Positions 26,417 to 35,054 of a stretch of DNA of 64,000 nt are shown here, one piece after another (position 1 is the stretch's first letter; each line of letters opens with the position of its first letter). This DNA comes from CAYSFW01 sp964620675. GTDB lineage: Bacteria; Pseudomonadota; Gammaproteobacteria; UWMA-0217. The translations under genes and the position numbers were made by a program. Where the stretch lies: positions 114,236 through 178,235 of the forward strand of contig CAZUJU010000001.1 in the NCBI GenBank assembly GCA_964620675.1, read 5' to 3'. The notes under the pieces are model-generated. The model saw only the letters and a program-made list of their open reading frames with translations. It had not been told where the DNA came from and ran no database searches.

Positions 26417-26495
26417 TCCGCTAGATTAGGCGTGACTTGCTGCGATCGGCAACAAGTCCGTGTTCGAGGATTGCGTTTACGCGGCAGCGGTCGCG

Positions 26496-27134
26496 CTAGG
26501 TAAACCTGTGTTGCTCCAGCCAGGCGCGAATCGCTTCGAGTTCCGCGCCGCAGACCTGATGCCCCATGTGGTAGTCCAACCAGCGATGCGCGTAGCCGGC
26601 GTCACTCAGATAGCGACCGGTTGCGAAACCCACCGCTAACGGAATCACGGCGTCTTGCCGACCATGGCATTGCAGTATCGGTAATCGTGGGTGACGTGGT
26701 TCGTCGCGAAACGCGTGCGGCAGGTAAGTCGACAGGGCAACGACACCGGCCAATGGTTGCGTACCTGACAACGCCGTGGCAAGGGCGATCACGCCGCCCT
26801 GCGAGAAACCCGCGAGCAGAATCCGGCTGCGATCAACTCCGCTCGCAACCTGCTCGTCGACAAGCGCGTCGATGGCGCGGATCGAAGCGAGGATATCCTC
26901 AGTGTTTTCGCCGCCGGAGAAATCGAGCGATGCGAAGTCGTACCAAGCCCGCATCCGCATCCCGCCGTTGAGGGTCACGGCGCGCTCCGGCGCATTCGGA
27001 AACACGACGCGGGTCTCGATAAAGCCGAAATGCGGCAACAGCGGTTCAAAATCGTGGGCGTCGGCACCGAGTCCATGCAGCCAGATGATGGCGTTGCGCG
27101 CGGGGTAGGTGTCGTGAATGATCCGTTCGAGCAT
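26496..27134 (-). CDS. carboxylesterase/phospholipase-family alpha/beta hydrolase
   Basis: A 212-aa serine hydrolase. The oxyanion region is IIWLHGLGADAHDF, the nucleophile elbow GFSQGG (catalytic Ser), the Asp is in CHGRQDAVIPL and the His in YHMGHQV. It matches the small carboxylesterase/lysophospholipase (EstB/YpfH-like) family acting on short acyl esters. Cytosolic by lack of a signal peptide. It is separated from soxZ by a terminator, so it is a separate unit. Confidence 0.9.
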   Translation of the reverse strand: MLERIIHDTYPARNAIIWLHGLGADAHDFEPLLPHFGFIETRVVFPNAPERAVTLNGGMRMRAWYDFASLDFSGGENTEDILASIRAIDALVDEQVASGVDRSRILLAGFSQGGVIALATALSGTQPLAGVVALSTYLPHAFRDEPRHPRLPILQCHGRQDAVIPLAVGFATGRYLSDAGYAHRWLDYHMGHQVCGAELEAIRAWLEQHRFT

Positions 27135-27152
27135 GACCGATAGACCCGGGTG

Positions 27153-27182
27153 AAAAAAAAGAGGCGCTTGTTCAAGCGCCTC
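27153..27182 (-). terminator. rho-independent terminator after soxYZ
   Basis: Perfect 10-bp stem GAGGCGCTTG/CAAGCGCCTC with a 2-nt loop, followed on the minus strand by eight T. It closes the leftward soxY-soxZ transcript. Confidence 0.9.
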
Positions 27183-27211
27183 AGAGCCAAAGGATGTGAG
27201 CGTAGTATCGG

Positions 27212-27523
27212 TCAGCTGACCTGAACGTCGGCTGAATCCGTTCCACCTTTATTGTCAGTCCACGAGACCTTCAACGAGTCGCCCTTTGCGGCCCCCTTGA
27301 AGCGGAATGACAGGTACGGGTTGGTGGAAATACTTCCGCTCCAAAGTGCGGTAAAGACTTGGTTGCCCTTGTGTTCGGCCACCACTTCCTGAATGAAGTG
27401 CGCCGGGATGACTTCGCCGGTTGCCTTGTCTTTGCGCAAACCGGTTTCCATCGGATGGGTAATGAGGGTTTTGACGGTTGTGACGCCGCCGCTCTCTTCA
27501 GCACGTAACTTCAATGATGCCAT
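27212..27523 (-). CDS. soxZ: thiosulfate oxidation carrier complex protein SoxZ
   Basis: A 103-aa SoxZ: LKLRAEESGGVTTVKTLITHPMETGLRKD, HFIQEVVAEHKG and PYLSFRFKGAAKGDSLKVSWTDNKG are characteristic of the family. SoxYZ carries sulfur intermediates on the SoxY C-terminal cysteine in the periplasm. It follows soxY after 18 bp. There is no signal peptide; it is exported as a complex with SoxY. No soxAXBCD genes are in the window. Confidence 0.95.
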   Translation of the reverse strand: MASLKLRAEESGGVTTVKTLITHPMETGLRKDKATGEVIPAHFIQEVVAEHKGNQVFTALWSGSISTNPYLSFRFKGAAKGDSLKVSWTDNKGGTDSADVQVS

Positions 27524-27541
27524 CTGTATTTCTCCTTCCGG

Positions 27542-28003
27542 TTAACCGCCGCAGCCACCGATGGTGACCTTGACCTCTTTCTTGGCGGACATGACCTTAC
27601 CGCCGGCCTTGACGACCGCGATTACATCAGAGGTCTTGCCAAGCTTGATCCGGGTCGAAACAAACGGATCGGCGCCCGCACCGAGCGTATATTGCGACGT
27701 CAACGGAGAGCCATTGGTCGAAGCCAGGATAGCGATGGATTCCACGCCGCCGATGCTGGTCTCAACCGTTACCGGGACAACCGCGCCGTTCTCGGCGATG
27801 TCCGGGGCCTTGATCGAGATGTCCGCGCTGTCGGCCGCGCCGCCGGCACCGATGCCACTGAGTGCGCCGGCTACATCCTTGGCAGTAAAAGCCGCCTCCG
27901 GCCACGCCGCAAGCACCCGTTGCGGGGTCAGCAGTCCGGCACTCACGGCGACGCCTGCCGCGCCCGCGGCGAGTGAGCCCTTCAAAAATGATCTACGTAA
28001 CAT
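27542..28003 (-). CDS. soxY: thiosulfate oxidation carrier protein SoxY
   Basis: A 153-aa protein with a Tat signal (RRSFLKGSLAAGAAG) and the C-terminal GGCGG swinging arm whose Cys covalently holds sulfane sulfur. It pairs with SoxZ, encoded downstream. Start ATG 28003 has a GGAG-type ribosome site. In organisms with FccAB but without SoxCD, SoxYZ usually feeds sulfur-globule or Hdr-type pathways; which applies here cannot be seen. Confidence 0.95.
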   Translation of the reverse strand: MLRRSFLKGSLAAGAAGVAVSAGLLTPQRVLAAWPEAAFTAKDVAGALSGIGAGGAADSADISIKAPDIAENGAVVPVTVETSIGGVESIAILASTNGSPLTSQYTLGAGADPFVSTRIKLGKTSDVIAVVKAGGKVMSAKKEVKVTIGGCGG

Positions 28004-28046
28004 TCTTCTCCACTCCTACACTGTTGGATTGAGCACGAGAGCACAT

Positions 28047-28062
28047 ACATGTTCCATGCCAA
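28047..28062 (-). promoter_or_regulatory. weak candidate sigma-54 promoter upstream of soxY
   Basis: On the minus strand TTGGCATGGAACATGT: a good -24 element (TTGGCATG) and a -12 element with GT instead of GC at correct spacing, about 45 bp before the soxY ATG. Pattern match only. Confidence 0.25.
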
Positions 28063-28142
28063 ATCTGTGATTGCAGTCTAATCAATCAGTTAGAGACAAT
28101 GAGCAGCGATTGCCGTGGAGTCGAGATTGCAAAACGCGACAC

Positions 28143-29537
28143 CTAAGGGTGTAATTTGCAATGTAGGTCCGCGATCGTGGGCTCATACCCTTGCAGTTTG
28201 CGCCAGAGTGTCGATTTGTTGATCCCCAACGCCTCGGCGGTACGTTCGCGGTTGCCCTGACAGTGTTCCAGCATGCGCAGGATATACCGTCGCTCCAGCG
28301 TGGCCAAATTGGGTTGATCGTAGTCGAGTGGCGGCGTGGCGCTGGTGTTCAGTTCGGGCCTCGCCGGCTCCTTGCGCAGTTCAATCTGCAGGTCGAGCAC
28401 CGCGCCTTCCGAAAGCGCGACGTGCCTTTCCACGAGATTCCGCAGCTCGCGGACGTTGCCCGGCCAGCCGTGGTCGAGCAAGGCACTCATCGAGCGGGCG
28501 TTGAATTCGCGTGCGTGCCGGTGAAAGCGCTGATTGAAGTGCTCAATATAATGCTGAAGTAGCGAAGGAATGTCCTCGCGGCGTTCGCGCAAGGGCGGCA
28601 CCACGAGCGTGATGACATCTAGGCGGTGATAAAGGTCGTGTCGGAATTCGCCCCGCGCGACCATCTGCTCCAGGTTCCGGTTGGTCGCGACGACGAACCG
28701 CACGTCGATCGAGATCGGGCGATTGCCACCGACTCGGGTCACCTGTTGCTCCTGCACCACCCGCAGCAATTTCGTTTGCATCGCGTCCGAAATGTTGCCG
28801 ATCTCATCGAGGAAGATCGTCCCGCCGCTCGCACTTTCGAGGCGCCCGATCCGCTGCCGGTCCGCGCCGGTAAAGGCGCCCTTCTCGTGTCCGAACAACT
28901 CGCTTTCGAGCAGCGTATCGTTCATCGCGCCACAGTCGATCACGATGAACGGCTGCTCGCTTTGCGGGCTGAACGCATGCAGGTCCTGCGCAACCAGCTC
29001 TTTGCCGGTACCCGATTCGCCGCTGACGATGACGTGACAACGCACCGTCGCGAGTTTTCGAATCAGTTCGCGTAAAGCCTGCATCGCGGGACTGGCGCCG
29101 ATCAAGCGTTGCGATCCACGGGCGTGCACGAGGTCGAGCTTGAGGTCACGGTTCTCGCGCTTGAGCGTGCGGTTTTCCAGCACGATCTGGATGCGCCGCA
29201 ACAACTCCTCGGGATCGTAGGGCTTGCGCAGAAAATCACTGGCGCCAAGCCGCAGCGCCTCAACGGCGTTATCAACCGACGAATACCCGGTCACGATGAT
29301 CACCGGCAACTCCGGGTCATGTGCGCGAATCTCGCGTAACAGTTCGATGCCCGAGAGGTTCGGCATTAGCAGGTCGGTGATCACGAGGTCCGGTAACCGC
29401 TCGCGCACCTGGGCCAACGCCGCGAGCGGATCCCGAAACACCTCCAGGCGGATCCCGCAATCCGCGCAGAAGCGCTGAAACAGGGCCCCCGCCTTGGGTT
29501 CGTCGTCCACAAAAATTACGCGATAGTCTGCCGTCAT
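28143..29537 (-). CDS. NtrC-family sigma-54-dependent response regulator
   Basis: A 464-aa regulator with three domains. The receiver (1-120) has acidic residues D11/D12, phospho-acceptor Asp55 (LVITDLLMPN) and Lys in FLRKPYDPEELL. The AAA+ sigma-54 activation domain has Walker A GESGTGKE, the sigma-54-contact loop ELFGHEKGAFTGA and Walker B GGTIFLDEIG. A Fis-type helix-turn-helix ends the protein (RERTAEALGINKSTLWRKLQ). It overlaps the upstream kinase gene by 4 bp, so it is its cognate partner. It lies next to soxYZ on the same strand, suggesting sulfur genes as possible targets. Confidence 0.93.
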   Translation of the reverse strand: MTADYRVIFVDDEPKAGALFQRFCADCGIRLEVFRDPLAALAQVRERLPDLVITDLLMPNLSGIELLREIRAHDPELPVIIVTGYSSVDNAVEALRLGASDFLRKPYDPEELLRRIQIVLENRTLKRENRDLKLDLVHARGSQRLIGASPAMQALRELIRKLATVRCHVIVSGESGTGKELVAQDLHAFSPQSEQPFIVIDCGAMNDTLLESELFGHEKGAFTGADRQRIGRLESASGGTIFLDEIGNISDAMQTKLLRVVQEQQVTRVGGNRPISIDVRFVVATNRNLEQMVARGEFRHDLYHRLDVITLVVPPLRERREDIPSLLQHYIEHFNQRFHRHAREFNARSMSALLDHGWPGNVRELRNLVERHVALSEGAVLDLQIELRKEPARPELNTSATPPLDYDQPNLATLERRYILRMLEHCQGNRERTAEALGINKSTLWRKLQGYEPTIADLHCKLHP

Positions 29538-31447
29538 CGAAGTTCATCGGGGGGTTGCAGGGGTAACGAAATCTCGGCGATCGTACCACCGTCGGGATGA
29601 TTCTCAAGCCGCAGCTCGCCGGCGTGCGATTGAATAATCCCGAGGCTGACGCTGAGACCGAGGCCGCTGCCTTCGCCGACCGGTTTGGTGGTGAAGAATG
29701 GCTCGAACAGGTGCTCGCGCGCTGCCGCGGGTAAGCCGGTACCGTGGTCGCGCACACTCAGACGAACCTCCGTCAGCGTGTCGGTGGCGCTGATTTCGAC
29801 CCGGCTGTGCGCGCCACTGGCGTGGATGGCGTTGCTGAGCAGATTGACCACCACCTGCTCCAATTGGAACGGATCGGCCCAAAGCTCGAGCGTCGTCGGC
29901 GCTGCGATCCGCAACTCGATGTTGCGCTCGCCGGCTTGGCGTTGCACCCTGCGAACGCAGGCCTCCAACCAAGGCTTAACCTTGAAGCGCTGATTCGCCG
30001 GTTGAATCTGGCGCGCAAAATTCAGAATACCCCGCACAATGACGCTGGCGCGTTCGGCCTCCTCGCGCAGCGACGCGAGATCCGCTTGCGCCGACGCATC
30101 GTCCGAAAGCTGGCGACGTAACAACCGCGCCAACGCCATGATGTTGTGCAACGGATTGTTGAGCTCGTGGCCGATCCCGGCTGCCATTTCACCCACCGAC
30201 GCCAGTTTGGCGGTTTGCACCAGCCGTTGTTGGGCCGCCGCGCGCGCCGCTTCCGCATCATTGAGGCTGCCCATCATGTCGCGAAACGAAGCCTGTAGCG
30301 CCTTGATTTCAGTCGAGGTACTAGGGAGGTCAGGCGCCGGCTCGGCGCCATGGCCAACCGCGGTCAGATTCTCCGCCAGGCGCGTGATCGGCGCGCTGAG
30401 TTGGCGCGCCGCCAGCCCGGCGAGAAACACGCTTGACGCCAACGCCACGAGCCCCAGCGCAACTAAACCAATTCTGAGCAAGGTGAATTGCTCGGTGAGG
30501 ATCTTGCGATCGACCTGGGCGCCAATTTGCCAGGTCAACAGGCGATCCGGGTAGGGGCTGTACTCCGAAACGTAGTAGCGCTTTTCCCCCTCGGGATCCT
30601 CGAACACGGTGTCCGGTCGCTGGGTCTGGAGTCTGGCCTTCAGCCACATCAGCGCGTCATCTTCGCCGCGTGACGGTCCGGCGAAGCGTTGCGCTCGGGC
30701 GTCGTCGTATAACAATGTCACCGTTTGCCCCGGATCGAAATCACGTTCGACAATGAACAACATGACCTTGAACGGTCGCGTCGCGGTATCGAGCAGACGG
30801 TCGAGCCGCTCCCCAACCGAGGTCAGCACCAGATACAGGACCGGCTGATCGCTCAGCGTGACCGGGCGTGCCATGTCGAGCAACCGCAGCGGGAGCGGCG
30901 CGTAGTCCTGCGACGCATGTGGAAATCGCAGGTGACTCACCTGCCGCGTCGACAGCCCGCGCAGACCACGCACCAGCGTCGAATCGGGTTCGATCTCGGT
31001 AATGACGTATGGCGGCAGGCTCTCAAGCTGGGGTTGCGGCGAAATCCCGAAGCGGATCTTGACCAGGGTGTTGCCCGCGGCATCGAGGAGCCGAATCACG
31101 GCGTCCTCCGCGATCAACGGTTGCAGATCGGAGAGCAGCGACTCGACCCGCTGCTTGCCTTGCTCAAAACGTCGTTTCGACGCCTGGGTCGAATCAGCCT
31201 CGCGCACCGCGCGGGCGAAATCCAGCATCACCGGCGATTGGGCGAGGGAATCGAGCAACAAGCGCTGGTGACTGAAATGCCGATCCACCGCCAGTGCAAC
31301 CCGGTCGAGCGCGGATCGCAGTTCCTGGTCGATACTGCTGAGGTATACCCGCTGGCTGTAGAAGATCGCACCCAGCATCAACGCCAGCAACGGCAGCAGG
31401 CTCGTCAGCAGCAACCAGAGCAGAATGTGCGTACGCAGTTTCATCAA
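29534..31447 (-). CDS. membrane sensor histidine kinase
   Basis: A 637-aa kinase: N-terminal transmembrane helix (about 8-30), a large periplasmic sensor region (about 31-325, Cache-like by layout), a second transmembrane helix (LVALGLVALASSVFLAGLAA, about 328-348), HAMP, a dimerisation box GEMAAGIGHELNNPLHNI with phospho-acceptor His427, and an HATPase domain with N-box NLLSNAIHAS and G-boxes HGTGLP and GSGLGLSVS. NtrB/DctB-like architecture. It is expressed with the NtrC-type regulator (4-bp overlap). Ligand unknown. Confidence 0.92.
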   Translation of the reverse strand: MMKLRTHILLWLLLTSLLPLLALMLGAIFYSQRVYLSSIDQELRSALDRVALAVDRHFSHQRLLLDSLAQSPVMLDFARAVREADSTQASKRRFEQGKQRVESLLSDLQPLIAEDAVIRLLDAAGNTLVKIRFGISPQPQLESLPPYVITEIEPDSTLVRGLRGLSTRQVSHLRFPHASQDYAPLPLRLLDMARPVTLSDQPVLYLVLTSVGERLDRLLDTATRPFKVMLFIVERDFDPGQTVTLLYDDARAQRFAGPSRGEDDALMWLKARLQTQRPDTVFEDPEGEKRYYVSEYSPYPDRLLTWQIGAQVDRKILTEQFTLLRIGLVALGLVALASSVFLAGLAARQLSAPITRLAENLTAVGHGAEPAPDLPSTSTEIKALQASFRDMMGSLNDAEAARAAAQQRLVQTAKLASVGEMAAGIGHELNNPLHNIMALARLLRRQLSDDASAQADLASLREEAERASVIVRGILNFARQIQPANQRFKVKPWLEACVRRVQRQAGERNIELRIAAPTTLELWADPFQLEQVVVNLLSNAIHASGAHSRVEISATDTLTEVRLSVRDHGTGLPAAAREHLFEPFFTTKPVGEGSGLGLSVSLGIIQSHAGELRLENHPDGGTIAEISLPLQPPDELR

Positions 31448-31563
31448 TGATCACAGGTACCTGAACGCGGGTGACGCAGGGCATACGGCGACCCGCAGCT
31501 CCGGCCCCATGTTATCCTAGATCGCCTGATCCCCCTCAACTCCCGTTGCGACCCGAGCCTACG

Positions 31564-31689
31564 ATGCGCATGCGACGACTCACCTTTTCGCTCTTGCTGA
31601 TCGCGGTGGCGACGTTGCTCGCCTGCGGCCAGAAAGGCCCGCTCTATCTGCCGGATGAAGCGACGGCTCAACCCGCCAAGAAACGCTGA
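31564..31689 (+). CDS. lptM: LptM-like small lipoprotein (YifL family)
   Basis: A 41-residue lipoprotein: signal MRMRRLTFSLLLIAVATLLAC with lipobox LLAC (Cys21), then the family signature CGQKGPLYLP. LptM assists maturation of the LPS translocon LptDE in E. coli. Start ATG at 31564. It abuts lysA (next ATG immediately after the stop), the classical lptM-lysA-dapF context. Confidence 0.9.
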   Translation: MRMRRLTFSLLLIAVATLLACGQKGPLYLPDEATAQPAKKR

Positions 31690-32937
31690 ATGGACCATTT
31701 TGACTATCGCGACGGCGCGCTGTACGCCGAGGACGTCCCGGTCGCGCGCATCGCCGAGGCCTACGGGACCCCATGCTATGTGTATTCCCGAGCCACCATC
31801 GAGCGCCACTGGCGCGCGTTCGACAGCGCGCTCGCGGCGCACCCGCATTTGATCTGCTACGCGGTCAAGGCCAACGCCAATCTCGCTGTATTGAACGTAC
31901 TGGCGCGACTCGGTTCCGGGTTCGATATCGTATCGGTCGGCGAGCTCGAGCGGGTACTGCGCGCCGGTGGCGATCCCGACAAGGTGGTGTTTTCCGGGGT
32001 GGGCAAACGGCGCGACGAGATTCGCCGCGCGCTCGAGGTCGGCATTCGCTGTTTCAATGTCGAATCCGAGCCCGAACTGCGCCGGATCAACGTGATCGCC
32101 GGTGAACTAGGTGTTCGCGCGCCGGTCAGCCTGCGGGTCAATCCCGATGTTGATCCGCAAACCCATCCCTACATCTCCACCGGACTCAAGGAAAACAAAT
32201 TCGGCATCGATATCAACGTGGCCGAAGAGATCTACGCCACCGCGCACGCCCTGCCTCACGTACGGCCGATCGGAATCGATTGCCACATCGGCTCGCAGCT
32301 CGTACAGGTCAGCCCATTTCTCGAGGCCTTGGCGCGGGTGTTGGATCTGGCCGATCGGTTGGTGGCGCGGGGTCTGGAAATCGAGCACCTCGACCTCGGC
32401 GGAGGACTCGGAATTCGCTATCGCGACGAGGCGCCGCCGCAACCATCTGAATATGCCGCGCGCTTGCTCGAACAGCTGGCGGATAAACCCTATGCAATCG
32501 TGCTCGAACCGGGCCGCGCGATCATGGGGAACGCCGGAATCCTGCTGACTCGGGTGGAGTATCTCAAGCACAACGCAGGGCACGATTTCGCGATTGTCGA
32601 CGGGGCGATGAATGACCTGATCCGACCGTCGTTGTATCAAGCCTGGCAGGCGATCATTCCGGTTCAGCCCCACACCACGGGTCGCCGCGCGACCTACGAT
32701 ATCGTCGGCCCGGTGTGTGAAACTGGCGACTTTCTCGGCAAAGGGCGCGAGCTCACCCTCAGCGAGGGCGATCTGCTGGCGGTGCGTTCGGCGGGTGCGT
32801 ATGGGTTCTCGATGAGTTCAAATTACAATGCGCGCCCGCGTGCGCCCGAGGTCATGGTGGACGGCGCGCAGACCCACCTGGTTCGCGCGCGGGAGACGCT
32901 CGCCGACCTGCTGGTGGGGGAGGTCGCGCTGCCATGA
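31690..32937 (+). CDS. lysA: diaminopimelate decarboxylase
   Basis: PLP enzyme converting meso-diaminopimelate to L-lysine. The PLP lysine is in CYAVKANANLAVL; HIGSQL, LDLGGGLGIRY and EPGRAI follow, and the C-terminal GPVCETGDFLG supplies the conserved Cys-Glu of the substrate site. 415 aa, ATG at 31690. It overlaps the following methyltransferase gene by 4 bp. Confidence 0.97.
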   Translation: MDHFDYRDGALYAEDVPVARIAEAYGTPCYVYSRATIERHWRAFDSALAAHPHLICYAVKANANLAVLNVLARLGSGFDIVSVGELERVLRAGGDPDKVVFSGVGKRRDEIRRALEVGIRCFNVESEPELRRINVIAGELGVRAPVSLRVNPDVDPQTHPYISTGLKENKFGIDINVAEEIYATAHALPHVRPIGIDCHIGSQLVQVSPFLEALARVLDLADRLVARGLEIEHLDLGGGLGIRYRDEAPPQPSEYAARLLEQLADKPYAIVLEPGRAIMGNAGILLTRVEYLKHNAGHDFAIVDGAMNDLIRPSLYQAWQAIIPVQPHTTGRRATYDIVGPVCETGDFLGKGRELTLSEGDLLAVRSAGAYGFSMSSNYNARPRAPEVMVDGAQTHLVRARETLADLLVGEVALP

Positions 32938-33608
32938 TGCTGCAGCAACGGCGTCCGGAGCCCGAGTTGATGGATGATCCCGCGCAGGCCAAGGCGTATG
33001 CCGAAGCCGATTTCAGCGCGCCGCACGAGCATTTCGTGGCGCTGTTCGGTGACCGCCTGGGTTCGGTGAACCCCCGTTACGTGCTTGATCTCGGCTGCGG
33101 CCCCGGCGACATCTGCCGGCGCTTTGCGCGCCGGTTTCCGGCCTGCGAAGTGCATGGCATCGATGGTGCGCCGGCCATGCTTGCCGCCGGTGCGCGTTTG
33201 TTGCAGGTCGCGCCCGAGGCGGCGCGGATTCAATTGCTATTGCGGCGCCTGCCGGACGAGGCACCGCCGCGGGTGCATTACGACACGCTCATCAGCAATA
33301 GTTTGTTGCACCACCTCGCCGATCCGCGGGTGCTGTGGCAGGCCGTGGCGCGATTCAGCGCGCCGGGTGCCGCGGTGTTCGTGATGGATTTGTTGCGGCC
33401 GGAGTCGGAGGAGGCCGCCGCGCGCCTGGTCGAGACCTACGCCGCCAACGCGCCCGAGATCCTGCGGCGGGATTTCTACCACTCGCTGTGCGCGGCCTAT
33501 CGCCCGGACGAAGTCGAGGCCCAAATCGCGCATGCCGGACTGACCGGCCTCGCGGTGGAAATCACCAGTGACCGCCACTGGATCGCGAGCGGAATCCTGC
33601 AGGTATAA
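32934..33608 (+). CDS. class I SAM-dependent methyltransferase
   Basis: A 224-aa protein with the SAM-binding motif VLDLGCGPGDICRRFARRF, a motif II acidic residue in VHGIDGAPAML, and the post-motif ISNSLLHHLADPRVLW. Substrate unknown. It overlaps lysA by 4 bp, so it is likely translated from the lysA message. It is inserted between lysA and dapF, which are neighbours in many relatives. Confidence 0.85.
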   Translation: MMLQQRRPEPELMDDPAQAKAYAEADFSAPHEHFVALFGDRLGSVNPRYVLDLGCGPGDICRRFARRFPACEVHGIDGAPAMLAAGARLLQVAPEAARIQLLLRRLPDEAPPRVHYDTLISNSLLHHLADPRVLWQAVARFSAPGAAVFVMDLLRPESEEAAARLVETYAANAPEILRRDFYHSLCAAYRPDEVEAQIAHAGLTGLAVEITSDRHWIASGILQV

Positions 33609-33629
33609 AAAAGGGGGCCAGCAGCCCCC
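33607..33629 (-). terminator. rho-independent terminator for tusA
   Basis: Stem GGGGGC/GCCCCC with a 5-nt loop, followed on the minus strand by six T. It lies between convergent methyltransferase and tusA genes; on the plus strand the T-run is poor. Confidence 0.8.
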
Positions 33630-33662
33630 TTCCGGTCGACACCGGTTCACCTGACTGGACGT

Positions 33663-33893
33663 TTAGCCCTTTTTCATCAGGAAGGTGTATTCGCCGCCGG
33701 CCTCGGACTGTTCGATCAATTCGTTGCCGGTTTGTTTGGCGAATGCCTGGAAGTCCTTGACGGATCCCGGATCGGTGGCAATGATCCGGAGCACTTCACC
33801 AGAACTGATTTCATTGAGCGCTTTTTTGGCCTTGAGAATCGGCAAAGGGCAATTCAAACCACGAGCATCGAGCTCTTTCGCTACGGCAGTCAT
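33663..33893 (-). CDS. tusA: TusA-family sulfurtransferase
   Basis: A 76-aa sulfur carrier: MTAVAKELDARGLNCPLPIL with catalytic Cys15 in the CPxP motif. In sulfur oxidisers TusA moves sulfane sulfur between rhodanese, DsrE and Hdr/Dsr enzymes; in other bacteria it serves tRNA thiolation. The start at 33893 is preferred to 33911 because GAGGAG lies 6 bp upstream of it. It is convergent with the methyltransferase gene, away from soxYZ and fccAB. Confidence 0.93.
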   Translation of the reverse strand: MTAVAKELDARGLNCPLPILKAKKALNEISSGEVLRIIATDPGSVKDFQAFAKQTGNELIEQSEAGGEYTFLMKKG

Positions 33894-34223
33894 GCGGAAC
33901 TCCTCAAACAACTAGGTCGCGTTGCGACGATTTTGACAGTATGCGAGCGCCCGGACAGCATGATCCGCGGCGGGCTCCCCTGGGAGCCGGAAACATACCA
34001 CAGCGCGAGGTCGCGCGCCTAGCGGCGGCGCCGCCTCGGCGCGCGCGCCGAGACCCGCGGCAGCCGCTACGACCCGGCGCCGTAATCCACCGCGCGCAAT
34101 CGATCCTGGCGGAATCGGCTGCTATGCTTGTGAGGCCGATGCGCAGGCGTGGAACCGGCGTTGTCCCGCCCGACCATTCGGCGGCGAAGCGCCGGAAATC
34201 AATGGTTTAACCAAGTGGCAGGC
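33894..34223. other. 330-bp non-coding spacer with two perfect palindromes
   Basis: Upstream of both tusA and dapF. It holds GGCGGCGCCGCC (34023-34034) directly followed by CTCGGCGCGCGCGCCGAG (34035-34052), two GC-only self-complementary blocks. No gene or clear promoter is otherwise supported. Confidence 0.5.
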
Positions 34224-35054
34224 ATGCAACTCAGATTCACCAAGATGCAGGGCATCGGCAATGACTTCGTGGTGATCGACGCGATTCATCAAGCGGTCGA
34301 TCTGACGCCGGATCGTGCGCGACGACTCGCCGATCGGCGCTACGGTGTCGGGTGCGACCAGATCCTGCTGGTCGAGGCGGCGACCTCATCGGAGGCGCTG
34401 TTTCGCTACCGCGTTTTCAACGCGGACGGAAGCGAGGTCGCACAGTGCGGCAACGGTGCGCGTTGTTTTGCGCGCTTCGTTTACGACCGCGGATTGACCT
34501 CTGCGCGCGAAATTCCGGTCGAGACCCGCAGCGGTCGCCTGATCTTGCGCTTACGCGACGATCACCAGGTCGAGGTCGACATGGGCGTGCCGGAGTTTAC
34601 TCCGAAGCGAATCCCCTTCGTCGCCGAGACCGCGGCGAGCCTGTACGCGGTGGCGGTGGCTGGCGAGGCGGTGACGCTTTCGGCGGTCTCGATGGGGAAT
34701 CCCCACGCGGTGCTGCTGGTGGAGGATGTCGCCACCGCGCCGGTCGCCCGGCTCGGTCCCCAGCTCGAGGCCCATCCGCGGTTTCCCGAACGGGTCAACG
34801 TTGGCTTCATGCAGGTGCTAGACCCCCACCATGTGCGGCTGCGGGTCTACGAGCGCGGCGCCGGCGAAACCCTTGCCTGCGGCAGCGGTGCCTGCGCCGC
34901 GGTTGCCGCCGGTCGCCGCCGCGGTTTGCTCGCGTCCACGGTGCGCGTAGACTTGCCGGGAGGCACACTAAACATCCAATGGGACGGCGACCCGCATCCG
35001 GTGCTGATGACCGGCCCGGCCGAGACCGTATTCGAGGGGACCATAGAGCTATGA
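34224..35054 (+). CDS. dapF: diaminopimelate epimerase
   Basis: Interconverts LL- and meso-diaminopimelate for lysine and murein. The two catalytic cysteines are in QCGNGARCF and ETLACGSGACAA; the N-terminus MQLRFTKMQGIGNDFVVID is canonical and fixes the ATG at 34224, so the open frame 25 codons upstream is not used. 276 aa. Overlaps DUF484 by 4 bp. Confidence 0.97.
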   Translation: MQLRFTKMQGIGNDFVVIDAIHQAVDLTPDRARRLADRRYGVGCDQILLVEAATSSEALFRYRVFNADGSEVAQCGNGARCFARFVYDRGLTSAREIPVETRSGRLILRLRDDHQVEVDMGVPEFTPKRIPFVAETAASLYAVAVAGEAVTLSAVSMGNPHAVLLVEDVATAPVARLGPQLEAHPRFPERVNVGFMQVLDPHHVRLRVYERGAGETLACGSGACAAVAAGRRRGLLASTVRVDLPGGTLNIQWDGDPHPVLMTGPAETVFEGTIEL

